64,000 bases of DNA. Source: Diploscapter coronatus. Its lineage: Eukaryota; Nematoda; Chromadorea; Rhabditida; Rhabditidae. Positions 10,202 to 20,775 of this stretch are shown here, in pieces. The notes under the pieces were generated by a model. It was not told where the DNA came from, searched no databases, and worked only from the letters and a program-made list of their open reading frames with translations. Position numbers and translations under genes: made by a program. The first letter of the stretch is position 1. Each line of letters begins with the position of its first letter. Location of the stretch: NCBI GenBank assembly GCA_964036155.1, contig OZ038423.1, positions 67,161,249-67,225,248 on the forward strand, written 5' to 3'.

Positions 10202-13200
10202 TCATGATTGGGTGATATCAGGCAGATAGTTGTTGCGCGTTTCGTTGCTCTGGTCTGAGACGTTGTTTCGATTATGAAGTTTGCATCGAAATATTCGAAT
10301 AACTCCTTTTCGCAATGGAGTTATGACGGCCAAATACATGATGGATATGACTAGGCCATTCATACATATGACACGTTCTTCGTAAGAATTCAGTATGGGG
10401 TGGTACCCAAGAAGTTGACCCTCAATATTCGAGCTGATATTTGGTACCCGGGGGTTTTCGGCTACGCTGATTACGAATATGACGGTTAAAACCCGATCCG
10501 ACCACTTGTTCCGCCTGTTCCGGAAGGTCCGCATCCAATAGCTTTTAAAAATTCTATTTTCGTTAGTCAGCATGTAAAAAATTCAATTTTGGTATCAAAA
10601 TGCTCGTAGAGACTAGCTGAGCACGATTCTGAAAAGATCTCGTCGAAATGACACCGAATAAGGAAGTTACGATGCAAGTAGTGAAACATGTAAAAAATGT
10701 TATATTGATTTTTTCCCTTTTTTTAATTTTTAATTTTTTAAAAGTGCCAGATTCCGTGAGTTATTTATACTGAGAAGTAGCCCAAGTCTTCTAGTTTCTG
10801 GAACACTTGACCGTTTTCCTATCGACTGCCCGCTAGCGAAGAAATTCCACTTCTTCGAAGGGTTGTCATTACTCATTTTTGCCTAGTTTGTTTTCAAAAA
10901 TTCATAACTTCCATAATTCTAAACTAAATTCGATAATTCTTTTTTTATTGAACAGCATTTAATCCATAGATTATTAGGCAATAAAATAAGAATTTTTTTA
11001 AATATCGATTTCGGCAGAAATGCACACTTTTCGCGTCTTGATTATGTACTATTTGACTCGTACTGCGTTTACGCGTAAATGACGTTGGAAAAATTCGTCC
11101 TTCCAGTATGTTGTGTAGATGGACGCAATGAACAACTTTTATCATTGGGCAACTCCAGAATCATTACCGTATTAGCTCTAGAATTTTTTGAAATGCAATG
11201 GCCAAATTCAGCACTATGCCTTTATAATACAAATTTTCAAAAATTCATATCTCCCTGTGTGTGCACATTCTCGAAGAAGTTCTGTAACAAAAGTTGATCA
11301 ACTTGAAGAGCTCTACAAGATTTCATGGAAAACTCCGATGTTAACTCACATTACCCTTGTAAGCACAGTACGGGTATATAGGGTAACTTCGAATAACTTT
11401 TTCCCACCAAGAATATTATCCTAAAATTTTATATTTATTTTTACATTATCCTCCTGCTCAAGATCTACAAAATAAAAAAAAGAATCATTCAATTTGGTCC
11501 AGAAATAAGAAAGTTATGGCGAGAATAGTAAAATATAGAAAATATCATATCTATTTTTCGCTTTTTAAAATTTTTAATGTTTTAAAAGTGCCAGATTCCG
11601 CGAGTTATTTATATTGGAAAGTAGTCCAGATCTTCTAGTTTCTGGAACACTTTACCGTTCTCCTACAAACCTCCCGCTAACGAAGAAATGCCACTTCTTC
11701 GAAGAGTTGTCATGACTCATTTTTGCCTAACTTGACTTAAAAAAGTCATAACTTCCATAATTCTAAGCCAAATTCGATCATTCTTTTTTTGTTTGATTAC
11801 TATTGATATTCAGTTTATCAGGCACCAAAAGATAATTTTTTGAATAACAATTTCTGCAGAAATGCGCACTTATTTGCGCCATAATTGCACACCTTTCAAC
11901 CTGTCCTGGGTTTACGCGTAAATGACGTTGGAAAAATTCGTCCTTCCAGTATGTTGTGTAGAATGACATGGTAAACAACTTGGTTCCAGGACTGATCTCG
12001 GATTCACATTCATATGAGCTCTAGAATTTTTTGAAGTATGACGGCCAAATTCAGCATAATGCTTTTTTAGTGGAGTTTTTCAAAAATTCATATCTCTCTA
12101 TGTACCCGACAATTTTTTGTAATTATTTTTTTATTTTGTAGATCTTGAGTAGGAGAATAAACTAAAAACATAAATAAAATTTTTGGGGATTATTTTTGTA
12201 GGGAAAAAGTTACTCGAAGTTAGCCTATATACTCGTACTATCTTTACGCGTAAATGGCGTTGGAAAAAATTTATCCTCTTAGTATGTTGTGTAGATGGAC
12301 ATGGTGATTAACTTTCGCTCTGGAACTTATTATAAAATGTGCACACACAGGGAGATATGAATTTTTGAAAACAAACTAGGCAAAAATGAGTAATGACAAC
12401 CCTTCGAAGAAGTGGAATTTCTTCGCTAGCGGGCAGTCGATAGGAAAACGGTCAAGTGTTCCAGAAACTAGAAGACTTGGGCTACTTCTCAGTATAAATA
12501 ACTCACGGAATCTGGCACTTTTAAAAAATTAAAAATTAAAAAAAGGGAAAAAATCAATATAACATTTTTTACATGTTTCACTACTTGCATCGTAACTTCC
12601 TTATTCGGTGTCATTTCGACGAGATCTTTTCAGAATCGTGCTCAGCTAGTCTCTACGAGCATTTTGATACCAAAATTGAATTTTTTACATGCTGACTAAC
12701 GAAAATAGAATTTTTAAAAGCTATTGGATGCGGACCTTCCGGAACAGGCGGAACAAGTGGTCGGATCGGGTTTTAACCGTCATATTCGTAATCAGCGTAG
12801 CCGAAAACCCCCGGGTACCAAATATCAGCTCGAATATTGAGGGTCAACTTCTTGGGTACCACCCCCCTTTATAAAAAACTCGATTTTTACGAAGAACGTG
12901 TCATATGTGGATCACCATAACAAACAATGGGGCTCTATTTTAGATTTACATAAAACTCTTTAATACTATATTCTGGGTATCTGGAAATCTTGTAACCTCG
13001 CAACTTGACGAAATAGGGCTAGGGGTGAGGAGAGAGTAGGGAAAAGCTCTCTTATCTCTTATATTTGTATACTTTCTTTTTAAGTTGCAAGACTGCGAGA
13101 TTTCCAAATTGCCTATATTCTTACTTTTCGAATATCTTTAGCATATCCAAGTTAATGAAAGGCAAAATCAGAAATGCACATAATGCCGGTATTCCTATGT

Positions 13201-14752
13201 ACAATTCGTACAAAATGACGTAGCAAGTGATCCCGCGGAGAACGACTTTATGCTGAGAGATTGTTTGATTCGATAATTTCTTTCGGTTATTCAACAGGAC
13301 ACGATTGGATCTAAATCGAAAATGTATGTTCTGAATTAATTATCCGAATTCTTATAATCTTACAGTTGCTCTCATTTCACATTCCAGAAATGGGGGCGGA
13401 ATCGAGAATAGGTGTGCGGAGTTTTGGCATTTCTTTCACTCTCTCGCCTCAACGAGAAAGAGGGGAAGATATCTCTCTTCCTGTCTGTGCATCTCCTACT
13501 TTCCGAATCTTCTCTCCACTTTCTCCTCCTGTGCTATTTTGCCCAACACACCCTCTCCACTGGAATTTCAAATGGGAGAAACTGTACATTAAAGTAAAAA
13601 AATCCATACATTTTAATGACAGAAAACGTGGCAATAGTTATGACAATGCTAATTATTAGAAGTTCAACCAATATCCATTTTATTATAGGCCGAGTTTCGA
13701 AGTTGATTGACAGCAATACTAATTTCTCCATATATTGCCTATCTTCGGGTAAAAGATCTCGATAATCATCTCCATTGAAGTCGAAACATTCATAAAATAT
13801 CCACAAATTAAGAAGATATAGTGGAAATACTGATTAAAAATGATTAGTTTAAAAGAATATAACACATCCTACCGAATAATGCCGCAAGAACAAGTATGTA
13901 TGATGAAAATGTTGGACCCTTCTTATTGAGATTCAATTGATACAAAGCGATCATATGAAACAGTAATTGGAATATGCAGCATAATATGATCGTGAACAAT
14001 AATATGGCAATAATGCATAAGATTAGAAAATCGAATACGACTGAACTCCTTCCCAAGAGACCTTCCATCGTTACTATCTTAATGTATATATCAAATAATA
14101 TAACGGTAACTATCTTCTTTACATACATGATAGGTTTAGAATTCTAAGAACTTGTTGGATGTTCTAATATTTTTTGTTTTTACTAACTACATATCAGACC
14201 CATGGAGCACTTTCGTCAGACGAAAATAAACTATGGAGGATAAATCGCAGTGTAATTCATAGTTATGATGCCAATTCGTACTGTTAAAACTTTTGTCTAA
14301 TCCCAGGTTGGAAAAAGAAATTCTTTAGGAAACTATACTGGGGATAGTTCGCAAGAGGTTTCTGACGATCGGACGATTCTCCTCCCTGGGTCTGCATAAT
14401 ATGGAACGAAAATAGACTAACAGTATTTGGTAGCCAAATGTATGGACAGAACAGTGCAGCGGTGTTTGATAATGCGGCGCCAAATATAATTTGCACAACT
14501 ATGCCTCTTCTAAGTATGCTATTAGAATTCTATTTATTCGTAAAAAATATGTTAATTGAAATACCTGTAAAATGTAGCTAGACTTTGACCATACTTTCGT
14601 ATAACGTAGAATGTAAAAGTTGCAACAATATTCGTTAAAATCGCCACAAAATAATTTAGACATAGATTAATAACTATATAGTTGTGGCTTTTATGATACT
14701 CATAAATTTCGATAAAATTATCGAGATGATTTCTCATCGAATTAGTAGTCAT
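10202..14752 (-). CDS. Nematode seven-transmembrane chemoreceptor (SR superfamily)
   Basis: Exons, high to low coordinate: about 14565-14752 (MTTNSMRNHLDNFIEIYEY, first membrane span), about 14500-14420 (VVQIIFGAALSNTAALF), about 14090-13865 (FDFLILCIIAILLFTIIL and LLFHMIALYQLNL), about 13830-13608 (VFPLYLLNLWIFYECF, IKWILVELLIISIVIT), 13310-13125 (RKKLSNQTISQHKVVLRGIT, then a hydrophobic span) and 10466-10202 (YHPILNSYEERVICMNGLV, ITPLRKGVIRIF). The lengths, hydrophobic spans and the TI.QHK segment before span 6 are typical of the STR/SRI/SRH-type receptors. These are presumed ciliary chemosensory GPCRs. The exact family is not assigned. The joins for spans 4-7 keep frame. The exon 2 to exon 3 join is unresolved, so two broken genes remain possible. 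The last intron (10467-13124) holds a palindrome and a MITE. Confidence 0.6.
10362..12907. repeat. Large palindrome with about 545-bp arms, in a chemoreceptor intron
   Basis: The left arm 10362-10905 is repeated in inverse orientation at 12356-12907. Over 10396-10905 versus 12356-12865 the copies read essentially identical, including an identical 60-codon open frame. An outer 22-bp block is also conserved after a short diverged stretch. The first 105 bp of the receptor's last exon lie in the left arm, with the conserved inner part starting at 10396, so an inverted copy of exon sequence sits in its own intron. The spacer of about 1.45 kb holds further direct and inverted copies. Confidence 0.85.
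10725..12320. repeat. Diverged tandem repeat, period about 844 bp
   Basis: A block starting GTGCCAGATTCCG at 10744 recurs at 11588. The motif ACGCGTAAATGACGTTGG at about 11071 recurs at about 11914, and a third partial copy (ACGCGTAAATGGCGTTGG) is at 12245. Copies are roughly 80% alike by eye over about 450 bp. Between them, 11234-11269 and 12337-12370 are an inverted pair. The first unit overlaps the left arm of the palindrome. Confidence 0.75.
12974..13112. mobile_element. hAT-like MITE, 139 bp, beside a splice donor
   Basis: Imperfect terminal inverted repeats (TATCTGGAAATC...CTCGCAACTT versus GTTGCAAGACTGCGAGATTTCC) are bounded by an exact 8-bp duplication, CTATATTC, at 12966-12973 and 13113-13120. 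The right duplication touches the GTAAGAATATAG donor of the chemoreceptor's last intron. Confidence 0.6.
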
Positions 14753-16234
14753 TTATTGTCATTGTGAAATTATGCAACATATTGTTAATTGAATATAATT
14801 TAGCAATAATTTTCAAAGACGGCCCCCCTAGACACTTTTGATTGAACTATTTAAACTTTGTTGGAGCCTATAAATTTTATGTTGAAAATTTATGAAACAT
14901 CTGCTTTGATGAAAATGCGAACGAATGATATTTTCTATATAATAGTGAATTTTCAAGGTAAATTCTAAAAGTTTGAACTTAAGACAATTTGAATAATATG
15001 ATAAAGAAAGGAAATATCGTGTAGGAATAAACTAGGAGAATGCTACGTTTTGTTATGCAAATGAATTTATGACCATATTTTGCTCTTTTGCATCATTGCA
15101 AGCATCAATGGATGCGTTATTAATTCGTGCTCAGTATTTCAAAAAAGCGCTTAGGATTTTTATTTGCAACAATTTCAAGAAGAAGCTTTAACATTGAATT
15201 TGAAATGTTTTTACATAGAATCACTGCATTATTAAGAGACATTCCACGAATAAACGGAACAACTATCAAACGGGGTCCGGACAATGGAAAAAGCGTTCCG
15301 GATCCGAACCAAACTTATATGGTGGATACCCCTGTGGACCCTATTCACAAAAATGGGGAGATCGGGTCTCGCCCCCAAAAGTGGGCGGGGCTAGGTGGGG
15401 GTCAAAGTTGAGCATTTTCACGATTTGATTGTCAAGGGAAGGTACAAAGAAAACTTTTTTGCTATGAAAGATTTTCGAGAAATTTAAAAAGGATAAACAT
15501 AGTCACGGAATATACTTTCTAAAAATAAAGATTTTGAGGGGTCAACCACTTACTTGAAGTTGAAGGGGTCCCAAAGTCAAAAATGATAGTTTCAAAAGCA
15601 TGGATTTTTGCATAAAATCGATTTTCCTGAAAAATTTTAGAAGTTCCAAAAATCTAATGCTATATTCGGATTCTACGTATCAAATTACCCTAAAATCAGT
15701 TATAAAAGATATTAATTAGGCGGGACACTTTTGCAGTTGTCCGAACCCTTGTTCCAGTTATTCATGGAATGTCTCTTAACCAAGTTCCATATTTGTCATA
15801 TTTGTTCTCTTTTATGTTTTGTCGCAGATAACGCAACTTGTACTAGATTAAATGTTCAGTTCAAAATGCGTTCCATTTCGTAATTTGAATGGATGCGCAT
15901 GTATGTATATTTTGGAACGTTTGCAAATAAATAGAAACTAGAGAAATAAAAGAATAGTTTGAATGACAAAACCTGGCCTATCGCTTTCGGGATTTCATCC
16001 AAACATCTGCATGGAAAAATTCGATCCAAAAAATTCTGGCCATCTTTGAAAAAAGATGTTTCATCACATGCGAAGTGAAATTCAGTTTATTGTAAATTTT
16101 TGTTGCAAACGAAACTCTGGTTGCGCATTTCCAATGAGCAGCTTCTAGCGTGTGCAAAGAACTTCGTTGGCCTATTCACTCTCATAAAAATCGTCTTCTT
16201 TGAGCGATTGAACGTGAAAGATTAGTCGTCGTTG
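14753..16234. other. Intergenic, divergent between chemoreceptor and DEG/ENaC gene
   Basis: This region contains the TTAA element at 15236-15775, described separately. Otherwise no coding exon was seen. No classic DEG/ENaC first-exon motif (His-Gly) was found here despite a search. Confidence 0.45.
15236..15775. mobile_element. TTAA-flanked MITE (piggyBac-like target)
   Basis: The ends read GAGACATTCCACGAATAAAC (left) and GTTATTCATGGAATGTCTC (right), inverted repeats over about 24 bp with few mismatches. They are bounded by TTAA at 15232-15235 and 15776-15779. The 94-codon open frame inside (15127-15411) spans the left end and has no protein-like composition, so it is not called as a gene. 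Confidence 0.65.
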
Positions 16235-19200
16235 ATGATGCACTCGACTCACCACATGCGATATTTCGTCATTCAAATTTTCCTACTGTACTTCGAACTC
16301 GAAAGTTCAAATGAAGTGGCAATGACGGTAATTTGGGAAATTATTGAAAATCGAGTTATTTTCGAATTCTATTGCAGTAAAACTAGAGAAAAATATCTGA
16401 TAAACGACGAAATTGATTAAAAAATTTCATTCAAACTTATGAAAATAATTTAAAGCTTAAATAATTTCAGCAAGACCCAATTGAGATGGAAACAGTTGGT
16501 ACAGATTATGGGACGATCGGAACGATCCAAACTGAATCTACTTATGCAACGCGTAAGCGACAACTATTAAAACACGCCATGTTACATCATTCTAAGATAT
16601 TGCCGATTAGCTTTTAGTGAGCTACGTGCCTGTAACAGACATGAGCCTTCAAACAATTCAAACAGAACCACCGACGACCAGTCGTAAGCTTTGTATTCAT
16701 TTCTGGAAATTATTACTAACTTAGTATCATATGCTACCGTAACAATGGAGCCAACTGCGATGACACTGGCGACCGAACCAACTGAAGCTACTCGTGAGTT
16801 TATTTTATTTCTGACTGGTGATTTTTGGTCGGCGATAAAGTTAACGAAATTTATGGAGAAAAAATTTCTTCAAAATTTGAAAAATGTCAACATTCTTTCA
16901 AAGCAAACGTCAATCAGAAATATCTTTCTTTCAGTAACATACGCTACAGTGGAACCAACGGCAATGACACTCGAAACCGAACCACCTACGATGGCGACTT
17001 TGAGTTCAACTGATGTAAAATGAGTTCATTATCCTTTAAAAATGAAATACGACTTTAGCTATCATGGACAGCTGCGTCGACCGCAACTTCAATTGGAAAC
17101 ACTGAGGTTAAACAAATTCAAAAATAACTCTGATAGAAATTTACAATTTAGGGCTCTGGAACTCTTGCTACCGCAACTGCAACTTTGGTATGAAAACGAA
17201 CTTTGAAGAACAAGCCAAGAAATATTTAAAAAAAAAAAGAAAAGTTTCCTAGGAGAGAACTTTCCGCGGTTATTCCGCTCTTATTCCTCGGTGGCGTCGC
17301 GCGGGGCCGCCGAGGAATAAGAGCGGAATAAACGCGGATTATGCGCGGAACTCCCCATTTCTAAGCGGACAAATCCCTTCGAGTTGGAAGGGGACTTCAA
17401 TCAGAGGTTTTATGGTGCATACGTTTTTCAGGCCACCGAAACAGCAGATCCGAAGACCACTGAATCCACAGCGCAAACGATAGGAACAGGAGGAGTTCTA
17501 GTCACGAAAAAGCCAGTCTCCACAACCACAAGTAAGATTTTATTGTTCATATGAAGTTTTATGAATATTGCTAAACAATCTCGATCAACATAAATATGTT
17601 CATAAAGGATCGAAGTTTTCCTATTATCGTTAATTGTTAACTTAACAAAATCACGCATAATTTAATGTAGTTCAATTCTTTCTAACTTCATATTTGATTC
17701 AGCACTGCTTAGTTTTCAATTCTCCCATTGTTGACTATAATGTTCGAACCTTCTTTTAGTCTCCAAGGGATACTGTAGTTTTAAATCGAGAGAATCGAAG
17801 CGTTGAGAAAAACTTGGAGCAAAGTCCTTCCGAACGTAGGATATACATTTTTGCACACACCATTCAAGCCTGATGAATAGTTTTCATCGTCTATTCGTAC
17901 ACTATTCAACAGTAGGTTGAATTATTTATGAGGTTTCTTTTGTAACGATACTTGCCACCCTGAATGCTAACAAATATGCCATGTGCAAAGAGCTTTTTCT
18001 GCAACTTCAAAATGTGAAACGTAATTGGACCAGGAAAAAGTTCAAAGGAAGAAATCGAGAGAAAGATCTTTGAAAGTCCACGAATTTCAGCGATGAGTGT
18101 CGAAGAAAGCAAGGAGATCATCTTCGATAAGGTACCGCCGAAGGAGCAAGAGAAAGTAAAAGACTTTTTGAATAATCCCAGGATTAATCACTATTTTTAA
18201 GATAGTGAAAGAAATCACGGTCGACCCAACGATGGTCAAAGACTATATTCCTTTCCTAATTGGAGGCTATGATGAGGATGTGAGAAAGAACCTCAGCTAC
18301 ACGACCAATGAAACCTTCCTTGGGGCCATGTATGAAGAAAGATCGCTCGATTTGGAGTGAGTCTTCCATTTTATCGCTTTCAAAAACATCTCATCTTTTC
18401 AGAAGAGACTTTACCGAGGTATACGACAAAAGTTTGGGAACTTGCTATTCATTTAATAACATGAACGGTTCGAGCGTGTATAATATTCGACAGCCAGGAA
18501 CGAGCGGCGGTAACTAATTTGAAAGTATTTAAAACTCCTAGAATTTTGAATTCAGGTTTGTCAGTAATGCTGCGAGTCTATCCCCAGGAATACCTCTCCT
18601 GGACCGTCCCTAGTGGATTCATGGTCTTCGTCCACGACCGCGAAGAAGCAGTTGTATCTGACTCACCAAGAATAAATTCTCGCAGTGGTTCTGCAACGAA
18701 TTTGATCATTTCAAAAGTGTTCCAAAAACTGTTCAACTTGTCTCAATACAAATCTTTAGTCACTTTTCACTCGACTGGGAGGAAAATACGGAATGTGTGC
18801 GAGTGAAATTTCGGAAGTCAAATCTTACTATTTCCCTGGAAAGTATACGACAGATGTGAGAGAATTTTATTATTTGAATTATTCAAACAGGAATTTTCAG
18901 GGCTGTCTTCGAAGTTGTTACCAAGACGCATCCTATGAGGAATGCGGCTGCTACGATCCACGATATCCGTCTCCCGAAGGCGCTGCTACATGCACGCTAG
19001 AGCAGAGTAAGTAATTTCGAACTTTACTTTCTTGTATAACTTGGAGTCTTTAATTTTACCACTTGAAAAAGCAGCAACGACAGTACAACACAATTTACTT
19101 TGCTTAAAGAACTGGCAAAGAATCTACTCGTCTTTCCTTCAAAAGTGGATTAAATTTATCCTATCTAGGACAATGCTTGTACGAGATGATGGTCGGAAGG

Positions 19201-20005
19201 GGCGATCCTTCTCAATGGACTGATTGCTACTGTCCTTTACCTTGCTCAAATACCGACTACAAGGTGTCCTGGTCAGAGACGATTCTCAACAAGGTTTTCG
19301 ACAATTGAGTACAAAAAGTGATTTATATTTTAGGTGCCAGTAGAATGTTCATACGAAGGCACGACTCGGCCGTCCGGCTCACCCTTCGACCCAACTGTTG
19401 CACCAATAACTGAAACACCAGCAACCATAGCAGAACCAAGTTTGACAATTCACAATTTCTAGAAACGTAATTATATTTAGCAACCACAGTCGGAAATCCT
19501 CTTGGCGGTGGAGGTCCAATTTCAAGGTCAGCCTGATAAAATAATTCTCGAAAAAAACTTCTTTTCAGCATTTTGTCAACACTGCTTCCATCACCTACAA
19601 CCCCTTATCATGAGCCAACGTCGACACAAATGCCAACTCCCGAACTACCTGTTACGATACCTGTAGCAGTTCAAGCTTCGAAATGCACAGACGACGATGT
19701 CTATTACTATGAGCAGGCAAAATTTTGTAGAAAGCTTTCCAAGTCAGTGAAATTTTAGACCGACTATGTCAAAATCACGATCTCCGTTCGAATAGACAAC
19801 AATTTCGTGTTTTCTGAGAAGCCCAAGATGAGTGTAAGTGCATATATTTTTATGGAAGGCTCATTTGTCTACTCTTTAGATATCGAATTTATTTTCCTAC
19901 TCTGGAGGTGTAATGGGTGTGATCGCAGGAATGTCGGTGATTAGTTTCGTAGAATTTGGAGCTTTGATCGTCGAACTGATTATCATTGCATCGAGAAAAG
20001 TTTGA
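16235..20005 (+). CDS. DEG/ENaC (ASC) family ectodomain protein with Thr-rich stalk
   Basis: Exons join from MMHSTHHMRYFVIQIFLLYF at 16235 (signal-peptide-like; a later ATG at 16256 would also serve) to stop 20003-20005. First come about eight short exons of Thr/Glu/Pro-rich stalk (16471 to about 17530). Then the ASC ectodomain: DFTEVYDKSLGTCYSFNNMN, RVYPQEYLSWTVPSGFMVFV, RLGGKYGMC, GCLRSCYQDASYEECGCYDP, DCYCPLPCSNTDY. A second Thr/Pro-rich insert follows at about 19340-19650. The C-terminal pore helix reads GVMGVIAGMSVISFVEFGAL and is followed by only six cytoplasmic residues. Family members are amiloride-type Na+ channels with two membrane spans. No first pore helix, His-Gly motif or FPAVTIC-like segment is recognisable here; the N-terminus looks like a secretion signal. 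Either an upstream exon is missed or this is a degenerate, single-span member. Confidence 0.8.
16471..17014 (+). repeat. Array of four duplicated Thr-rich exons
   Basis: Four consecutive exons encode related 22-27 residue units: ETVGTDYGTIGTIQTESTYA, LSYVPVTDMSLQTIQTEPPT, LSYATVTMEPTAMTLATEPT and LTYATVEPTAMTLETEPPT. The exon borders at the starts of units 2, 3 and 4 are all phase 1, as expected from tandem exon duplication. Confidence 0.7.
17270..17331. repeat. GC-rich hairpin in a DEG/ENaC intron
   Basis: Arms 17270-17295 and 17306-17331 pair over 26 bp with a single mismatch (TTATTCCGCTCTTATTCCTC and its complement) around a 10-nt GC-only loop. It is far more GC-rich than its surroundings, and CGCGGA/CCGCG motifs extend beyond both arms. 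It is probably the core of a MITE whose outer ends are not clear. Confidence 0.7.
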
Positions 20006-20775
20006 AGATTACTTTGTTTCATTGAATTTGTACAATTATGCTTTTATCAGGTCCGAATTTTGATTCTATTGTTGTTACGGGATATTTTTCATTATTTCAT
20101 GAATTTATTTGATTTGTATATTGTAGCTTCAAGAATTTCCTTGCGTTTCATTTTTTGTAGATTATTCTGCAAAGATAGATTTTTGTGATCATTAGTTATT
20201 TTGTGAAAGCTGATATTTTCATAAAGTTTCTTTCAAAAAAAGCGAAGTTTGAAGAACATCATTCTATTGAAATTCATCGTATTATTTCAAAATAATTGCA
20301 ATTTTCGTCGTTAACGTAAGTTTTGATTAACACCTTTCTTATCTTGGTGCTTAGGAATTAGATTTGCTCTCGATAGAGTTACTTGATTGTACCATTTACT
20401 TGTTTTGACTGATGGATTGATTGGTGATGTTGCTAGATTCTCATTGGTCGAAATCGGTAATGAAGATCCGCAAATGGTTAACTTTTAAGGGCACGCTCAT
20501 ACTTTTTAATATCGTGTCAACGCCAAGCGATTTAACATGCAAATCCATGATCTTTTATGCCAAAATCAACAGTCTCACTGCTATTTTTCAACAAATCTTA
20601 TCTAGCTCAAAAAATCAACTTTGAAAACTTCAGACAAAGTTGAATACAAGTATGAGAGTATGCATTCTCATTTCCTGCCAACCTTGTTGCTCATTGCATT
20701 TCATCAGTTCATTTCAGTGTTCGCCCTTCTCCCATTTCCCCCTCGTAGGTCCGCCAGTCTTCCTGTCTGCTTGCG
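20006..20775. other. Intergenic
   Basis: No gene or repeat recognised. Short open frames here are low-complexity T-rich sequence. Confidence 0.4.

Noticed and set aside
10202..10573. A 123-codon minus-strand frame and its inverted twin at 12689-12874 as two related genes
   Set aside because: The shared part is the palindrome arm. Only 10202-10466 fits as a receptor exon, and the rest of the frame is intron read-through.
15127..15411. 94-codon plus-strand frame as a gene
   Set aside because: It straddles the left end of the TTAA element and encodes low-complexity Gly/Pro-rich sequence.
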